DNA from: Karstenula rhodostoma CBS 690.94
Lineage: Eukaryota; Ascomycota; Dothideomycetes; Pleosporales; Didymosphaeriaceae
Direction of reading: 5' to 3'
NCBI GenBank assembly: GCA_010093485.1
Contig: MU001505.1
Coordinates: 1,682,809-1,746,808 of the forward strand
DNA: 64,000 bases
The notes under the pieces were generated by a model. That model did not search any database. It was given only the letters and a program-made list of their open reading frames with translations, and was not told the origin of the DNA. A program made the position numbers and the translations under genes. Of the stretch, positions 50,501 to 64,000 are shown one piece after another; positions within the stretch are counted from its first letter, which is position 1; every line of letters starts with the position of its first letter.

Positions 50501-53268
50501 CTACCTATACCGCCTACTATGGTGCCTAATAGCTAAGTAGGCTTTAAATAGTTACTAGGTCTAGGGATGGTCCACGATAGCTCTACTATAGTAATGGCGG
50601 AGCTCTAATCTAGTATATATAGCTTAGTTACTTATAAATAGAGTGTCTAAATATCTATATAATAAAAGTTATCTATCCTTTACTCCTTAGCCTATAACTT
50701 AAATATTTAGGTAAATTATATATTATTACCCTTTATATGGCTATATAGTATATCTAGGTCCCTAGTTATTATCGCGTAAAATACCGCTAAGGTATATAAA
50801 ATAATAAGAGAAGGCTACTCTATTATAAATATTTAGTAAAAGGTATGGCTAGTATACTAAATATAATATATTAGTAGCTACCCTTAAGCTAGTAGGTTAA
50901 GGAGTCTATTATAGAGTAGATAGTAGGTATAATAGGGTATTTTATAAAACTACTCCTAAGCCTTACCGCTCTAGGTATAGTCTATATATATTATTATAGG
51001 AAATATTAGTCTATAGTATCTATTAGTATTAGTAGTCTACTCTAGTATTAGACTACTTACTTTATTATACTTACTATCCTATTTAGTAGAATATTTTAGG
51101 AAACTAGTATCTTACTCTTCTTCTTTTTCTTTCTTATTTACTAGTTCTCTTTACTATAATTTACTATATTCTAGTTATTCTTAAGGTAGTCCCTATTTAG
51201 GAGATACTAGAAGAATTCTTAGCTATAGGAGACTATAACCTTATTTAGTACTATAGTAGTTACCTTATTTACTTTAAGCCCCTATACTATTATCCCGTTG
51301 CCTATATTATTTTAAATAGTGCCCTTAAAGAGTTAGAGTTGGCCCTAGTAGGAAGTCTAGATAAAGGTAAAGTCTAATAATAGATCCCTTAGTAGTATTA
51401 TTATCCTAGTATACTAATTTTATATATAGCGGTATATATTATATTATTTTAGGGGTAGTATAGTACGTTAGTAAAACCTTATAGTAGCTCCCCTTATTAC
51501 TACCTACTACCTACTATATACTATATACTATATACCTTTAGTAGTATTATTATTAAGCTATAGTATAACTACTACTTATTAAATAGCTATAATTTATTAT
51601 AGATAAAAGTATCTATAACTACTCTACTAAAGTTATATATAGTATTAGTAAAGCTTAGAATACCCTTAAATATACCCCCTAAGATAATAGGCTTATATAT
51701 ACCTTAATTAAGATATTATAGAACCTTAATAACTTTAGTTTAGTGTATACTATAGTTCCCGCCTTATACCCTAGTACTAGCCTCCTAAGTAGTAAGTTCT
51801 AGTATAAAGTTATAGAGCTAATTACTACTTTATATCTATAGCTAGACTACTATACTAAGTATATATAGCGCGATTTTAATTAACCCTTTTATACTTAGAA
51901 AAAGGAGCTATTTTAGAAAGTAGAAATATATAGGCTTAGCCTAATACTCTATAGTAGTAAGCTTCTAATAGACTAGGAAGTATACTAGCTCTAGTAGTAG
52001 CTAGCTAAATACCCCCTATAACCCTATAATAGATATACTAAGCTAGATAGTATACTACCTATATATACTAACCTAGATAGTAGTAACTAGCCTAATATTA
52101 AAGAGAGGGAAAAGTATATAGTCTATAAGGCTAATATATATATACTTTATCTACTTTTTATAAGTACTAGGATTTTAAACTAGTATAAGTAAGAGGTAGT
52201 ACTTACTTAGCTTAAGGTATACTTTATATAGGTTAGTTACCCTACTATATAGCTTAATACTTTACTAATTTAGATCTAGATAGGGTACTAGTTTTACTAT
52301 AATTACTACTATTCTAGTAGTCTAGAAATAGATAGCTTACTATCTATCTCTTAGTACTATTACCTACTAAAACTATATAAATCTAAGTATCTTAATAGCT
52401 CTACTTAATATAATATATTACCCCTAAATAGCCTAAGTATCTAGAAAGCTACCCCTATTTTCTACCTATAGTACCCTTAGTTTTTTATTATATTTAGTAT
52501 TTTTTAAATTTAACTCTCTACCCTTTATACTCTTTTATTATCTATATACCTTCTATACTCCTGTCCTAGTTAAAATGTCTATTATAGTAGTCCTACTCTC
52601 TTAGATAGTAAATACCCTCTCTATAGTATTACTCTAAGCTAACTCTAAGTACTACTATACTATTATAGCCTTAAAGTCGCTACTAAAAGAGGTAACTAAG
52701 AAGTACTATTACCTAAATAGCCTAGTTATTATATTTAATCCTACCTACCTAAGAGGAGAATATAGACTATCCTTTAGTAGTAGTAGGGCTAATAATATTA
52801 TTATTATAGGACCTAGTATAACCCCTACCTAATTCCTATTTACTATAGATCTAGTCTCTTATAACTTTATAATTAAGAATACTAGCTATAATAGTATTAG
52901 TATTAGTATAAATATAATAATTAGGAAGACTAATATCTTTATTAATAGTGCTAATATAGCGCTAGGGGGTATAAGTATTCTTAATTACTATATAAGCTAC
53001 CTATTAGTTATAGTAGAAGTAGGTAAAATATATTACTTTAGAATCCTACTCTATATAGGGCCCTTTAACGTCCTCCTTAAAAGTAAGATTACTATCTTCC
53101 TTAATACGCTTTTAGATACTTACTTACCTGGACCCTCTATAGTAGTATATACTACTAATTACCTAATCTAGACTACTACTAATAATTATAAGGCTAGTAA
53201 AGAGGATAACTTTAGTAATAGAGAGACTTTATATAGTAGCAACTATAAGTAATATATAGATAAAAAGG

Positions 53269-53352
53269 AGGAAGAGAAGGAGAAGGAGGAAAAGGAGTAT
53301 AATAATAATCTAACGCTTAGAGGGTTTATTATTAATAATAAGGATAAAGAGG

Positions 53353-53384
<32 letters not shown>

Positions 53385-53410
53385 GTTATAGCTATAGAGG
53401 AAGATTAGTA
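53269..53410 (+). pseudogene. ghost acidic tract with GAT plus nine AAT codons
   Basis: In the frame GAG (53349) GAT (53352) followed by nine AAT (53355-53381), the surrounding codons are Lys/Glu-rich (AAG GAG GAA...), then GAG GAA GAT TAG. Only the first GAT, which is preceded by G, is unchanged. All following codons would have had G preceded by T and read AAT. This is what RIP of a (GAT)n run would leave, so the tract was probably poly-Asp. Confidence 0.6.
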
Positions 53411-54497
53411 GGGTTCTATACTAAGGGCCTTATAGCTAAGCTAGATATTAGAAGTCTAGCTTAGCTCTACTCTTATACTCTACCTTATATATATTCTAAT
53501 AACTTATATACTTATAGTAATTTTTAGGCTCTTTCTAGTTATCTTTTTTTACTTAGGGGGTTTTCTTAGTTTATATTCTTATACTTTTTAATACTTATTT
53601 ACTATATTAGTTAATATATATATATTATACTATTTAGCTATTAAAAGGGACTTAGTTTAAGACTTATATATTATTCTAACTATTTCTAATAGGGTAGCTA
53701 TATATATACTTTAGTAGTAATTATAAATTAATATATATTTATTTATTTACTTCTCTAATATATACTATAATCTTATAATATACCTAACTCTACCCTATAC
53801 TACTACTCGCGGTAATAGGCTATATCTTAAAGTTTAGGCACTATAATATACTGTAAATATCCCTCCTTAAAATTCTTTCTACCTACTTTCCTAAGTATAT
53901 ATTAGCTAGTAGTAATATATTAGAATTAATATAGCTACTCCCTTCCCTTACTACTAACTAGTAATTAATATATTAGTGTCTATATAAGGTTCTATCTATT
54001 ATTCTACCTTATTAACTATAGCTAGCTTCTAGGCCACTATAATAAATTTCTTCTATATAGTAGGTTTATTACTAGAGAAGCTAATTACTAACTAAGAATC
54101 TAATAGTATCCCTAGCCTTATCCTCTAATAGCTTATAATCCCTACTATCCTTAATTTTAATATTATAATTAATATAGCTAGCTATTCTAAAAATATCCTT
54201 ATAACCTCCTCCCTACTTATAAGTATATCTCTATACTATAATATTATAGTACTAGAACCTATAATCTAGGCCCTCCTTAGTACTATCTTTAGTTTTATTT
54301 TTAATCTAGTAGTATAGGGCCTTATAAGTAGACACTATATTCTAAGTATAGTATAACTAGATATTTTTATAGTTACTATTAGTAGTGCTAATAAGAACTT
54401 CTCTAGTAATATCTAGACTCTCTACTAGTATAGTATTATAATAATACTTCTTCTAGTATATAGTATAAAAGTGTATATAAGGAATAATAATATTACT

Positions 54498-54850
54498 AAG
54501 CTTTAAGAGTAACTTAACACTAGGGATATAATACTTAGAAAGTATAGGGCGAAGGTATATATAAAGGAAGAGGAGATTACTATACTTAAAAAGTAGCTTA
54601 ATACTAGGGATATAATACTTAGAGAGTATAGGGTAAAGGTATATATAAAGAAAATAGAGATTACTATACTTAAAGAGTAACTAGCCTCTAAGCTTAAGGG
54701 ATATAGGGGTTTAGTAGGTATAAAGGAATAGGAGACCACTATATATAAAATACTATAAAAAATTAAGCTTAGGAAGATTAGGGAGACTATATAAGTAAAG
54801 GAATAAGAGACTACTAAACTTAAAAAGCTACTAGACTCTAATTTTAGTAA
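54498..54850 (+). pseudogene. ghost coiled-coil protein with 84-bp tandem repeats
   Basis: In the frame of 54498 the translation is Lys/Glu/Leu/Ile-rich and repeats every 84 bp (28 residues): the word AGGGATATAATACTT occurs at 54522 and again at 54606, and later units are more diverged. Stops are TAA/TAG and fall where Gln would fit. Four-heptad periodicity fits a coiled coil. The opposite strand carries an artefactual 78-codon frame. Confidence 0.6.
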
Positions 54851-55563
54851 AACTTCTTCCCTTCTTAGTAAAGGAAGCTTAGGCGATAGTAGTAATTTAG
54901 ATAGTATATAAGGTAGTTTTACTAAGTTCCTTTTTCTACTATTATAACCTCTTCTATAGAGTATATAACTAATAACCTATATTATAGATATTATCTATAT
55001 ATATAAAATAATTTATATATATCTTTTCCCTATAGGTATACTACTTAGGTTCTTAATAGAAAGGCTTAGTCTATTTATAGACATAGCTTAGGAGTATAAG
55101 ACCTTTTATTAAGTAGTAAAATATATAATATATAATTCTAGCTAAGTCTATCTAAGGCTATACCTAAATAAGAATTAGCTAGTCTATACTAATACTATAA
55201 CTCTTAGTCTTATATAAGTACCCTATAAGTTTATTTTATCTAGATTATCTTCTACTACTATTATAATAGAAGTTACTAATATTAAAATCTATAGTAAATC
55301 CTCTACTATATCTAAGTAAAATATATAATTACCTAACTATTAGTAGATAGTTTAATAGACTCTTTAAAATATTTAAGGGACCTATAGATAAGCGCTAAAT
55401 AACTTTATTTATTCTTATACTTAGGTATATTACTAAGTTTAATAGGGACTAGAAATATTTATATATATAAAAGCTAGTACTACTAGAGAGCTCTCTAGCT
55501 ATAGTAAAACTAGCTAGGCTAATATAGAAAGACCTTATTAATATATAGGAGGTATTTAATAAG

Positions 55564-56010
55564 GAAGACTATAAGTAGAAAGAGGCTAATACCTAAATAG
55601 CAGTTATAGCCCTATACAAATAAAGTAAGTAGTTAATTAAAGCTTTTAAGGCTAATAAGGCTAGACTTAAGGTTAAAAAGACTAAACTTAATACTAAGTT
55701 TTAGGAGTACGACCTTTTAATCTATAAGCTTACTAGAGAATGTGATAGTTTTAAGATAAAGACTAATATTAGAGTAACTATTATAGAGGTACTTAATAAT
55801 ATAGTTAATAAGTATAATATTTTTATTAATAAGCTTAATAAGAAAATAAAGAGTCTCTAAAAGGATCTTACCTAGATATAAATTAATATATAGAGTACTA
55901 AGGCTTGGATTAAAGAGTTTAGGGCCTTAGAAGAAGCTCTTATACGATAGCTTAAGGTATTAGGGAATATACTTAGTAAACTATAGGATAACTATTTATA
56001 AAGATTCCTA
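55564..56010 (+). pseudogene. ghost coiled-coil reading frame
   Basis: In the frame of 55564 about 149 codons read as a Lys/Glu/Leu/Ile-rich protein with about 13 stops, all TAA or TAG and none TGA. Segments such as KAFKANKARLKVKK and EFRALEEALIR are strongly helical. The stop spectrum fits conversion of CAA/CAG codons by RIP. It could be a Gag-like or other repeat-encoded protein. Confidence 0.6.
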
Positions 56011-59000
56011 TAAATTAGTAACTATATACTTACTCCTAATTTTAGTAACTATAGTTCCTCTAAGCTAGTAGTAAGTAATAAGGTAGACTAAGTTAGTTTC
56101 CTAAACCTAAATAGTAAGTACTTTAATTTCTACTTTAACTATATCTTTAACTTAGCGAGTAATATTAAGGTTACTATAGTATTCTAGCTATATATTAAAT
56201 ATATTACTAATAGTTATATAAGTATTATTATAACTAATAGTCCTTCCTTAAGTAGTAAATCTTATACTCTAATTAGTGGCCGCGATTCTATTATATAAGA
56301 AGCCGTATATAGCCTACTAAAATATACTAGGGGTAGTATAATTATTATTAAGGCTATAGAATTACTATATAATAAAAAGTTACTACTAGCTTTAGGGGCT
56401 TCTAAGCTTATAGTATATAATATCGCGTTAGTAGGTACTACCTATTATATTAAATTTAAGGGTAGTATTAATACTATTCTAGGGTATATTAAGGCCAGCT
56501 AGACTATAACTTCTATACTAATAAACTTTAAGTCTTCCTAGAAGTACCTATATATTAAGATTAGTCTAGTAGATACTAAAAATAAAGGTTATTTTATCCT
56601 ACTTAATATTTATAGGGCTGAGCGCGTGAACGATATAGATAATAGGGGAATACACGATATTAATATAACTAGGACTAAGTATTATACTATATTATAAAGC
56701 CTCTATATACCTAAGGCACTTTATAGCCTTATACTTAGTAAATCTAGGGTAAGTAAACTATAGTACCTTATACTAGATAATAATAAGTTCTAATATAGCC
56801 TAGCTCGCACTATATATAAATAGAGAAATAAAAAACCTTACTACTCTTTCTAATAATAGTAAGAGACTTAAGGTATAGCTAATAGTAGTTTTTATTATAT
56901 ATATTAACTACTAATATTTAGTATATCTTATATATAACCTACTTCTATAGTCCTCTAGTTATACTATAAGATAGATAGTAGTAAGCTAAGGTAGTATTAT
57001 TATTACTTTTACCCCTTATATATAATATATTACCTAAAATACTAGTATAATAGTATAAGGTATATATAACTATACCTCTAATAGAGTAATAAGACCTTTA
57101 ATATATTACTATTTTAATAAAATAGACTATATTAAATTATTAGTAAGGCTAAAGCGAGTTTTATATTACTTTTAAGAATTAGCTATATATTATATATATA
57201 ATTTCTATACTACCTATTCCTCTATTAAATACCCTATCTAGCGCTATAAACTAACCCCTTCTCCTTTTCTAAACTAAGTCTATATCCTAAGTATATAATA
57301 TACTATACCTACTATACCCCTTTTTATTATATAGGTAGCTTATAGTAGCTTTTCTATTACTTTTTATACCTTTTATAGTAGTAATAGACTAGGGGGTTAC
57401 TAAATATATACTTACTCTACTTATTATACTATAGGCCCTGGCTAGTAACGCCTATATATCTATATAAGGCTATACCATTAGGCCCTACCTTAGATATACT
57501 ACCTATAATATTATTTACCTTCCTATCTAATACTCTTATACTAGTCTTACCTTCTTACTTAGTATATATTTACTTAGAGGGGTCTTTATTTCTACTATCT
57601 TTAGAATACTTCCTTTTATATTTAGACTTCTCTACTAATAATTAGAAACTAGGTAGAGCCTCTAGTTTACCTCCTATATTCTCTATAATACCGCTTATAA
57701 TAATATCTCTATTAGTGGCCTCTATCTAGTATATAGTCTCGCTCTTCTTATCTAGGGGTATAGTATTATAGTCGTCGTTAATTACCTTATATTTATAGGT
57801 ATACTTTAAGCCTATATTAATTTCTAGCTATTACTACCTATATAGGACCATCTATATATCGCGCTTAATAAGGTTATATCCTTAAACTTTACTCTCTACT
57901 TAGCTTTTAGCTTTATCTAGATCTCTAAGGGATAGGAAGTATATATATCGCAGGATACTTATATAGTAGTACTAAGCCACGCTAGCGATATTAAAGGCGT
58001 GCCTAAAGCTAGAGGAGGCTATCTAGGTAGTAAAAGCTAGTATACTTATTATAGCTAGTATAAGCTATTAGGATATATTTATAATAATATACTAAACTCT
58101 AGAATTATATAGTATATTCTACCCTATATTAAATATATTATAGACTAGGGAGTAAATAACCTTACTTTCTATATTTATAGTACTGTGGGTAAATAGTATA
58201 GAAAAGCCTCTAAGGTTACCTAAGGTAATTAAGTAAAAGATATTATATACTATAGTAAGGGGACTAATAGTATATATAGTATACTATACTATTACCCTAG
58301 AAAGTATATAATATAGAGTACTTTACCTACTTAAGTTTACTATTACTATAGTAGGCTCTAGTTAGTAGACCTTAGGGAAGTAATAAGGAATAGAACTTAT
58401 ATAGGGTATTAGATAATTTTAGTAGAGGTAGGGCTAGGTTAGTAAGGATAGGAGTTAACTTATAGTAGAAGCTAGAAGAGGCTAATTAAGATATTAAATA
58501 AGGTATACTTTAAGGTAATTATATAGATAGGAGTTACTTATAGGATAGGGGTAGGGGGTAGGGGGGGCCCTTAATATACCTAATATAATTACTAAGCTTA
58601 TATAGTTATCTTATAGGTAAGTAATTATACTAGTATTTACCTAAAAGGCGTCTTAATTATTCTATACTATTTCTTACTATACTCTAAGTATTTATATATC
58701 TTAGGATAGCCTACTACCTCTTTATTACTCTAAGTGGCCAAGGCTTATAAGAGTTATACTATAATATATATCTTATTAAGAACTAGTTTAGTAAGACACT
58801 CGCTATAAGATAATAGTCTAAGTAGTAGTACTAACTCCCTATATATATATATATAAATAATAAATACTATATTTCTATTTTATAACCTATTCTAAGTATT
58901 ATATAAAGTATTATTACTAGTCTATACTTATCTATACTCTTTATTAAACCCTATAACTAATACTACTATAGAATCTATTATTACTACTATTATTCCCGCC

Positions 59001-62000
59001 TTAGATAAAGTAGTTAAGGTACTCTAGCGTGTAAGAAATATTATATAGACTATACCTTTCTTAGGAATACTACTATATCTAGGGACTATTATCTATTAGG
59101 AATATAGTAAGGCTATTAAGAGTAACTTAATTATTTATAATATAGTCTAGGTCTATAGGGGTACTTAGAAGAGTATAAAGTTTAGTAAGAAATATACTAG
59201 TACTATATAATTCTTAGATAAAGTAGAGCCTAAATACTTTAAGCTGGCCTTTAATACCGCCTAAAAATCGCTTACTCTTATAAATAAGAGCTCTAAAGAG
59301 CTTTTAGTAACTACCTTAACTAATAGTAAGTATAAACTTAGCCTAGGATATATAATAGTTTTAACTATACTAATAAAGATTATATTTAGTAGCTATATAC
59401 TATATATCTATTCTAATCTTAACCTTAAAGCTACTATAATACTAGTGCTATCTTCTACTATAGGTCTATTCTAGTTATCTACCCTTAATACCTTTACTCT
59501 AATCTTACTTTAATATTATCCCCTAGACTTCTAGTTACTTTCTTTATCTTTTTCTACTAGTACTTCCCTTAGTAATCTATATATAACTACCACGCTAAAA
59601 TAACTACTAACTATTACCCTATATAAGTATAACTATAAGGCTAATAAAAAGATATTTAATATATAGTATAGCTAAGGTATCTTATTCTTATTTCTTAAGT
59701 GCCCCTTAGGTAGTCTTACTAATTACCTCTATTAGGCTAATAAGCTATTATAGTAAATAGCTCTCGCTAGAGTCCTTACTAGTAGCTAGGAGTAGGTTAA
59801 GAAGGATATAGTCCTACTGCCTATAGGAGGATCTATCTATAGTAAAACTACCCTACTAACTATAGTTACTAGGATACTAAAGCCTACCTATAATATCTAT
59901 ACTAAAAAGACCTCTACCTATTCTAGGAGTTCTACTGCTAAAATACTAAATATAGTACCTTCTAAAGCTCTAGGCACTAGGGCTATAATAGATAGAACTA
60001 AATATAAGGTTAATATAGCTTCTATATATATAACTAATAATACTAAGCCTCCTATAAAGTACCTCTATCTTAGAGTTATAGAGGATAACTAACTTTTTTA
60101 CTAGAAGGTTAGCTAGACTTTACTATTCTAGATAGGTATATTTAGTTATATAGCTATTATCTACACTAGCCTTTATAGAATTATATAAATATTTCTTTCC
60201 TAATTAATAAGACGCGCTACTTACCTAGAATATACCTATATATATAAATATTTAGGGGAATCTTTCTTTAGTATTTTATTTTTTATTTAATAATATATTT
60301 ATCCACTCGCTCGTTTATATATATATATCTAGGAGATAAAGCTAGATAGCTAAGTCTTATCTAGTTTAAAACTAAGTTATTTATAAATTTATTTCTTATA
60401 GCTATATCCTATAGTGTATTTAGTGGCTTAAATATCTCCTTAGTAACTATTATAGGAAAATCTAGAGGGTAGGTATAATCTTATAGTATATATATAATAT
60501 ATAATATATAGGGATTCCTAGATAGAAGATAATAGGGAGGTATCTATAAGAAGGGGGTATTAGTAATAGGTAAAGTAAGTTATATATAGTTATAGTTCTA
60601 GGATTATTATTATTTTAACTATCTTAACACGGCTTAACTACTATAGAATAAGGGCTAGTAGAGTGAAATAATTTATAGATATAGTATAGAAATTAAAGAG
60701 GTACTCCTAAACTTATTAATTTATTATATATAATATATAAATTATTATATTAGATCTCTACTACTTATAATTTCTCCCTTATACTATCTATCTCCCTAAT
60801 TAGTTATAGAAGTAATAGCCCTCTTTACTACTATCTTAATAAGTAGAAAATATAAAGATAATAACTATATAGTTAAGAAATAAAGGATAGTAAGAAACCT
60901 ATAATACTTAGCTAGTTCCCTAATAATAAGATATTATAAAAACGAATTTATTAGTATAAATTAATAGACTACTAATTAGGTATAATTTCCTATTAATAAA
61001 ATATACTGAAGTAGAGAAATAATCTATCTATATTACCTAAGCGTGTATTACTACTCTAGTAACCCATTAAGCTAGTAATTCTAGAGTTAAGAAAAGTATA
61101 AGTTACTAGTTATTATAGTAGACTATAGAGCTAGAGGTAGTCTAGTAGTACTTACTACTTATCTACTGCCCTTTCTATATTTAACTTATTAATATCTATC
61201 CATAAGATACCGCGAATACTATTAAGTTCCTTAAGATAATACGTATATTAAACTGGTTCTTATTAGTAATCCTAGAGCAGGTTCTTATATTACTTAAAAT
61301 ATTACTACTAATTTTCTTAATATAAATAATAAACTTCGCTAATAAGATAGTAAAATACTTCTAACTATATATTAAGTAGGCTTAATAGATTATTTACCTA
61401 TTATACCTATAGAGTACCTAGTATAATAATTATAAAAAGCTTATAGACTCTAGTATATTAATAGGTATAATTAAAGATATTATTATATATTAACTAACTT
61501 AGTATATTAAATAGTATTTCTAATAGGTAGAGAAATATATTATATATTTAGGGGGGAGTAAATATATATACTATTATAACTAGTAGCGTAACTATATAGC
61601 CTAAGTTAATAATTTTAATAGTAAGGTTAGGGATTGGTAGTATAGAGTAGTTATAGAGTAAGAGGACTAACTTATAGTATAGATTACTATCCTGGCGTAG
61701 AGGTAAAAGACCTATAGTAATAATAAGCTTATAGTCTTAATCTATTAAGGGGAGGATTTTATTCTATAGGTAGTATATACTTCTCCTACCTTTTATAATT
61801 TATAGGTTTTAAGATAATGGCTATGTGTCTTCTATAGTAGTAAAGATTATTTAAAAGTAGTAGATATACCATATATATAACTCTAGAGTAAAGTCCCTTT
61901 ATTTTATTTACACTACTAAAAGCTTTAGGTAAACGTAGCTTATAACTAAAGACGGTAAATTACCGGGGAAAGTAGGACGTTATTATTAAAATAAGCCCTA

Positions 62001-63199
62001 AAATACTTATACTATTTCTATATCCTAGTCTACTACTACCCTAAATATATATAACTATTTATTATAACTCTATATAGTAAGTATAAAATAAATAATTATA
62101 GGGTATCTAAGCTCTCTTTATACTTTAGATAGTCTACTAGCCTATCCTCCTTATTATTAACTTCCTATCTAAGTTAGTTAGAAATATATTATTTAGTCTA
62201 TATACCTCTTATTATCTATTTATACCTTAAAGTCTTTATTTTATTAACCTACTTTAAAGTCTTTAATTTATTAATTAACTTATTCTATATAATACCTTTT
62301 ATAGACACTACTATATATATCTTTACCTTCTTATTTATATATTATCTCTACCTAAGCTTCTATATTAGTTACTTTACTTTACACTTTATTACTATTACTA
62401 TCTACTAGCCTATCTTCTTTATTATTATAGCTACCCTTATTAAGTAATATACCTCTACTATCTACCTAATTATCTATATTATTAAACTATACGCCGATAA
62501 CTATAGTCTAGCCCTAAGTATTAGTAGACTCTACGCGTTATACTAGTTAAATATATACACGAGTATAATATATAACTTATAGGCGTGTTTAATAGTAAGT
62601 AATCTCTTATACTACTTTTACCCTAGATAATCTAATAGCTTTAGATAACTAAGATCCTTACCCCTATAATATAGAAAAGCTCTAGTATAGTTAGTAGAGA
62701 GCTATATATAATATAGGTTACTATAGTAACTACTATCCTATATATAAATAGTCTAATTAGTAATATAACTAGTTTACTATATATAATTAACCTTACCCTA
62801 AAGGGTATATAGAATGCGATACTTATAGCCTATCCTAAAGAAGAGGAGATTATTACTATACTCTTTACTATTATAGTATAGGCCCTACTTACCTACTTTA
62901 TTACCTTTATAAGGCTAGGACTACGGGCCTTTATAGTAGTTATACTTATATAGGTTATTCTTTTATTAATTATAGCTATATAATAAGAGGTAAGCGTGTT
63001 CTTAATATAACTAAGTAGATAGCCTACTAATATTACCCTAGCGACCTATAGGTCTATATAACTAATTATAAAGGGTAATAATATAGTACTAGTCTCTAGT
63101 TATTTTAGATAGTTAGGTATTTAATTATCTTAAAGCGTGGACTTTTTAATAAAGATAGTAGTATATATATAGAGTAGATAAATATATTTAGGTATTAGG

Positions 63200-63229
63200 T
63201 TTTCTTTTTTTCTTTTTTTTTTTTTTTTT
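63200..63229 (+). repeat. T-rich run
   Basis: A thirty-base T tract interrupted by two C in the isochore. On the minus strand it is an A-rich run that could be a former poly(A) tail, but no element end was identified beside it. Confidence 0.7.
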
Positions 63230-64000
63230 GGCTAATCTCTCTTTATAGTATATACCTAGGTTACTACTCTTTATAGTATCCTTAGTATAATAAAATATAT
63301 ATAATATAGCTTTAATTAATATCGCGATAGAACTTTTATTTTTAGTAGAATAGCTTTTAACCCCCTTCTATACTATACTACTATAACTAGATACTACTAG
63401 CTTCGTATACCTAGGAGATAGGTATATTTAATACCCTAAATAAGTAATAAGGTAAGGATTATATACTTCTCTACTAATAAAGAGCTTCCCTAAACTACTA
63501 ATATAGTATATAAGACTAAGTATATATATTAAGGTTTAGCTAATACTTATATTTTAAGCCGCCTACGCCTATTAATATAGCGTCCTCTAGTAGTACTAAC
63601 TTAGTATAGACTTTCCCTTTAGCTAGCTAATTATTCGTGAGTTATTACTCTAGTAAAATAAGTTAGACTTTAAGTTAATACTTTAGTCTTAGGCGGCCAT
63701 TATTTTAGTCCCTACCTAAATTAAGTATTTACTAAAATAAGTTAGCTATCTAGATTAATAAATACTAGATTAATATAAAAGAGATTATATATTCTAAGAA
63801 AGACTACTAGTACTAAGTAATATAATCTAGAATTACTTAATAATTAAATAATTTTCTAAACTTACCTTCCTATAACCTATAGCCACAACTATATCCTATA
63901 ATAAGCTATTAAATCTATTAGCCAATAATTAGGTTATTAATAAGGCTTTAATATAGGATAAATTAATTATAAGTAAGATTATAAGGTATAATATTAAGTA

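Larger units (their letters stand above)
32200..64000. repeat. AT-rich, RIP-saturated isochore (mutated transposon relics)
   Basis: About 31.8 kb of strongly AT-rich sequence running to the window edge. CA and TG dinucleotides are almost absent (none in 40021-40140 or 45001-45120 by eye), TA is very frequent, and CG survives in scattered spots. This is the signature of RIP, which converts CpA to TpA on both strands of repeats. Loss of TG removes ATG, so no gene is intact. Ghost reading frames with TAA/TAG stops and tandem repeats remain in places. I could not delimit individual elements, LTRs or terminal repeats by eye. Confidence 0.93.

Noticed and set aside
54503..54739. Minus-strand 78-codon hydrophobic repeat frame
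   Set aside because: It is the reverse strand of the mutated 84-bp coiled-coil repeat; the plus-strand frame explains the periodicity better.
62485..62520. LYADN-like translation as a reverse-transcriptase YxDD relic
   Set aside because: A single short match in heavily mutated AT-rich DNA without neighbouring RT motifs is not enough.

Overview
This window is nuclear DNA of a filamentous ascomycete (Pezizomycotina, plausibly a dothideomycete). The evidence is short introns (mostly 46-58 nt) with GT...AG ends and CTRAC-like branch sites, a Zn(II)2Cys6 regulator, a DUF6594 protein, and massive repeat-induced point mutation (RIP). It has two compartments: a gene-bearing half (1-32200) and an AT-rich, fully RIP-mutated half (about 32200-64000). 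The boundary lies about 50 bp past an intron-containing tRNA-Arg(TCT) gene, just beyond its T10 Pol III terminator.

Layout of the gene-bearing half: a non-autonomous Mutator-like element (973-1704) with 64-bp terminal inverted repeats and a 9-bp target duplication; a quinate-repressor (QutR/Qa-1S) family protein (2607-4640, +); a seven-exon Zn(II)2Cys6 activator (5695-8535, +); a 4.3-kb convergent intergenic stretch crowded with micro- and minisatellites (8536-12819); glutathione reductase (12820-14584, -), with a probable mitochondrial presequence, an internal cytosolic start and a Yap1-type promoter site; a divergent 140-aa membrane-anchored coiled-coil protein (15210-15685, +); an eight-exon SLC25 mitochondrial carrier (16657-18097, +); a 5.2-kb stretch without a recognisable gene; a four-exon protein with a degenerate retropepsin-like domain (23346-24771, +); a DUF6594 membrane protein (25609-26659, -); a decayed-looking 3.4 kb; a five-exon short-chain dehydrogenase/reductase (30070-31247, -); and the tRNA.

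The AT-rich half is a graveyard of mutated repeats. In two 120-base samples I count no CA and no TG dinucleotide, so ATG has almost vanished and no gene is intact. Ghost reading frames survive whose stops are TAA/TAG and never TGA, as expected if CAA/CAG codons were converted. One ghost encodes 28-residue coiled-coil repeats, and another holds an AAT run that looks like a mutated GAT (Asp) run.

The genes do not form an evident cluster. The quinate-type repressor has no quinate catabolic enzymes beside it, and glutathione reductase and the carrier are ordinary housekeeping functions. The less usual loci (retropepsin-like gene, DUF6594 gene, decayed stretch) lie towards the RIP-affected compartment. 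I did not find a clearly new multi-gene system. The most interesting signals are the pseudoenzyme repressor, the domesticated-protease-like gene, the Mutator-like MITE, the start/stop-overlapping uORF of the transcription factor, and the sharp tRNA/RIP boundary.
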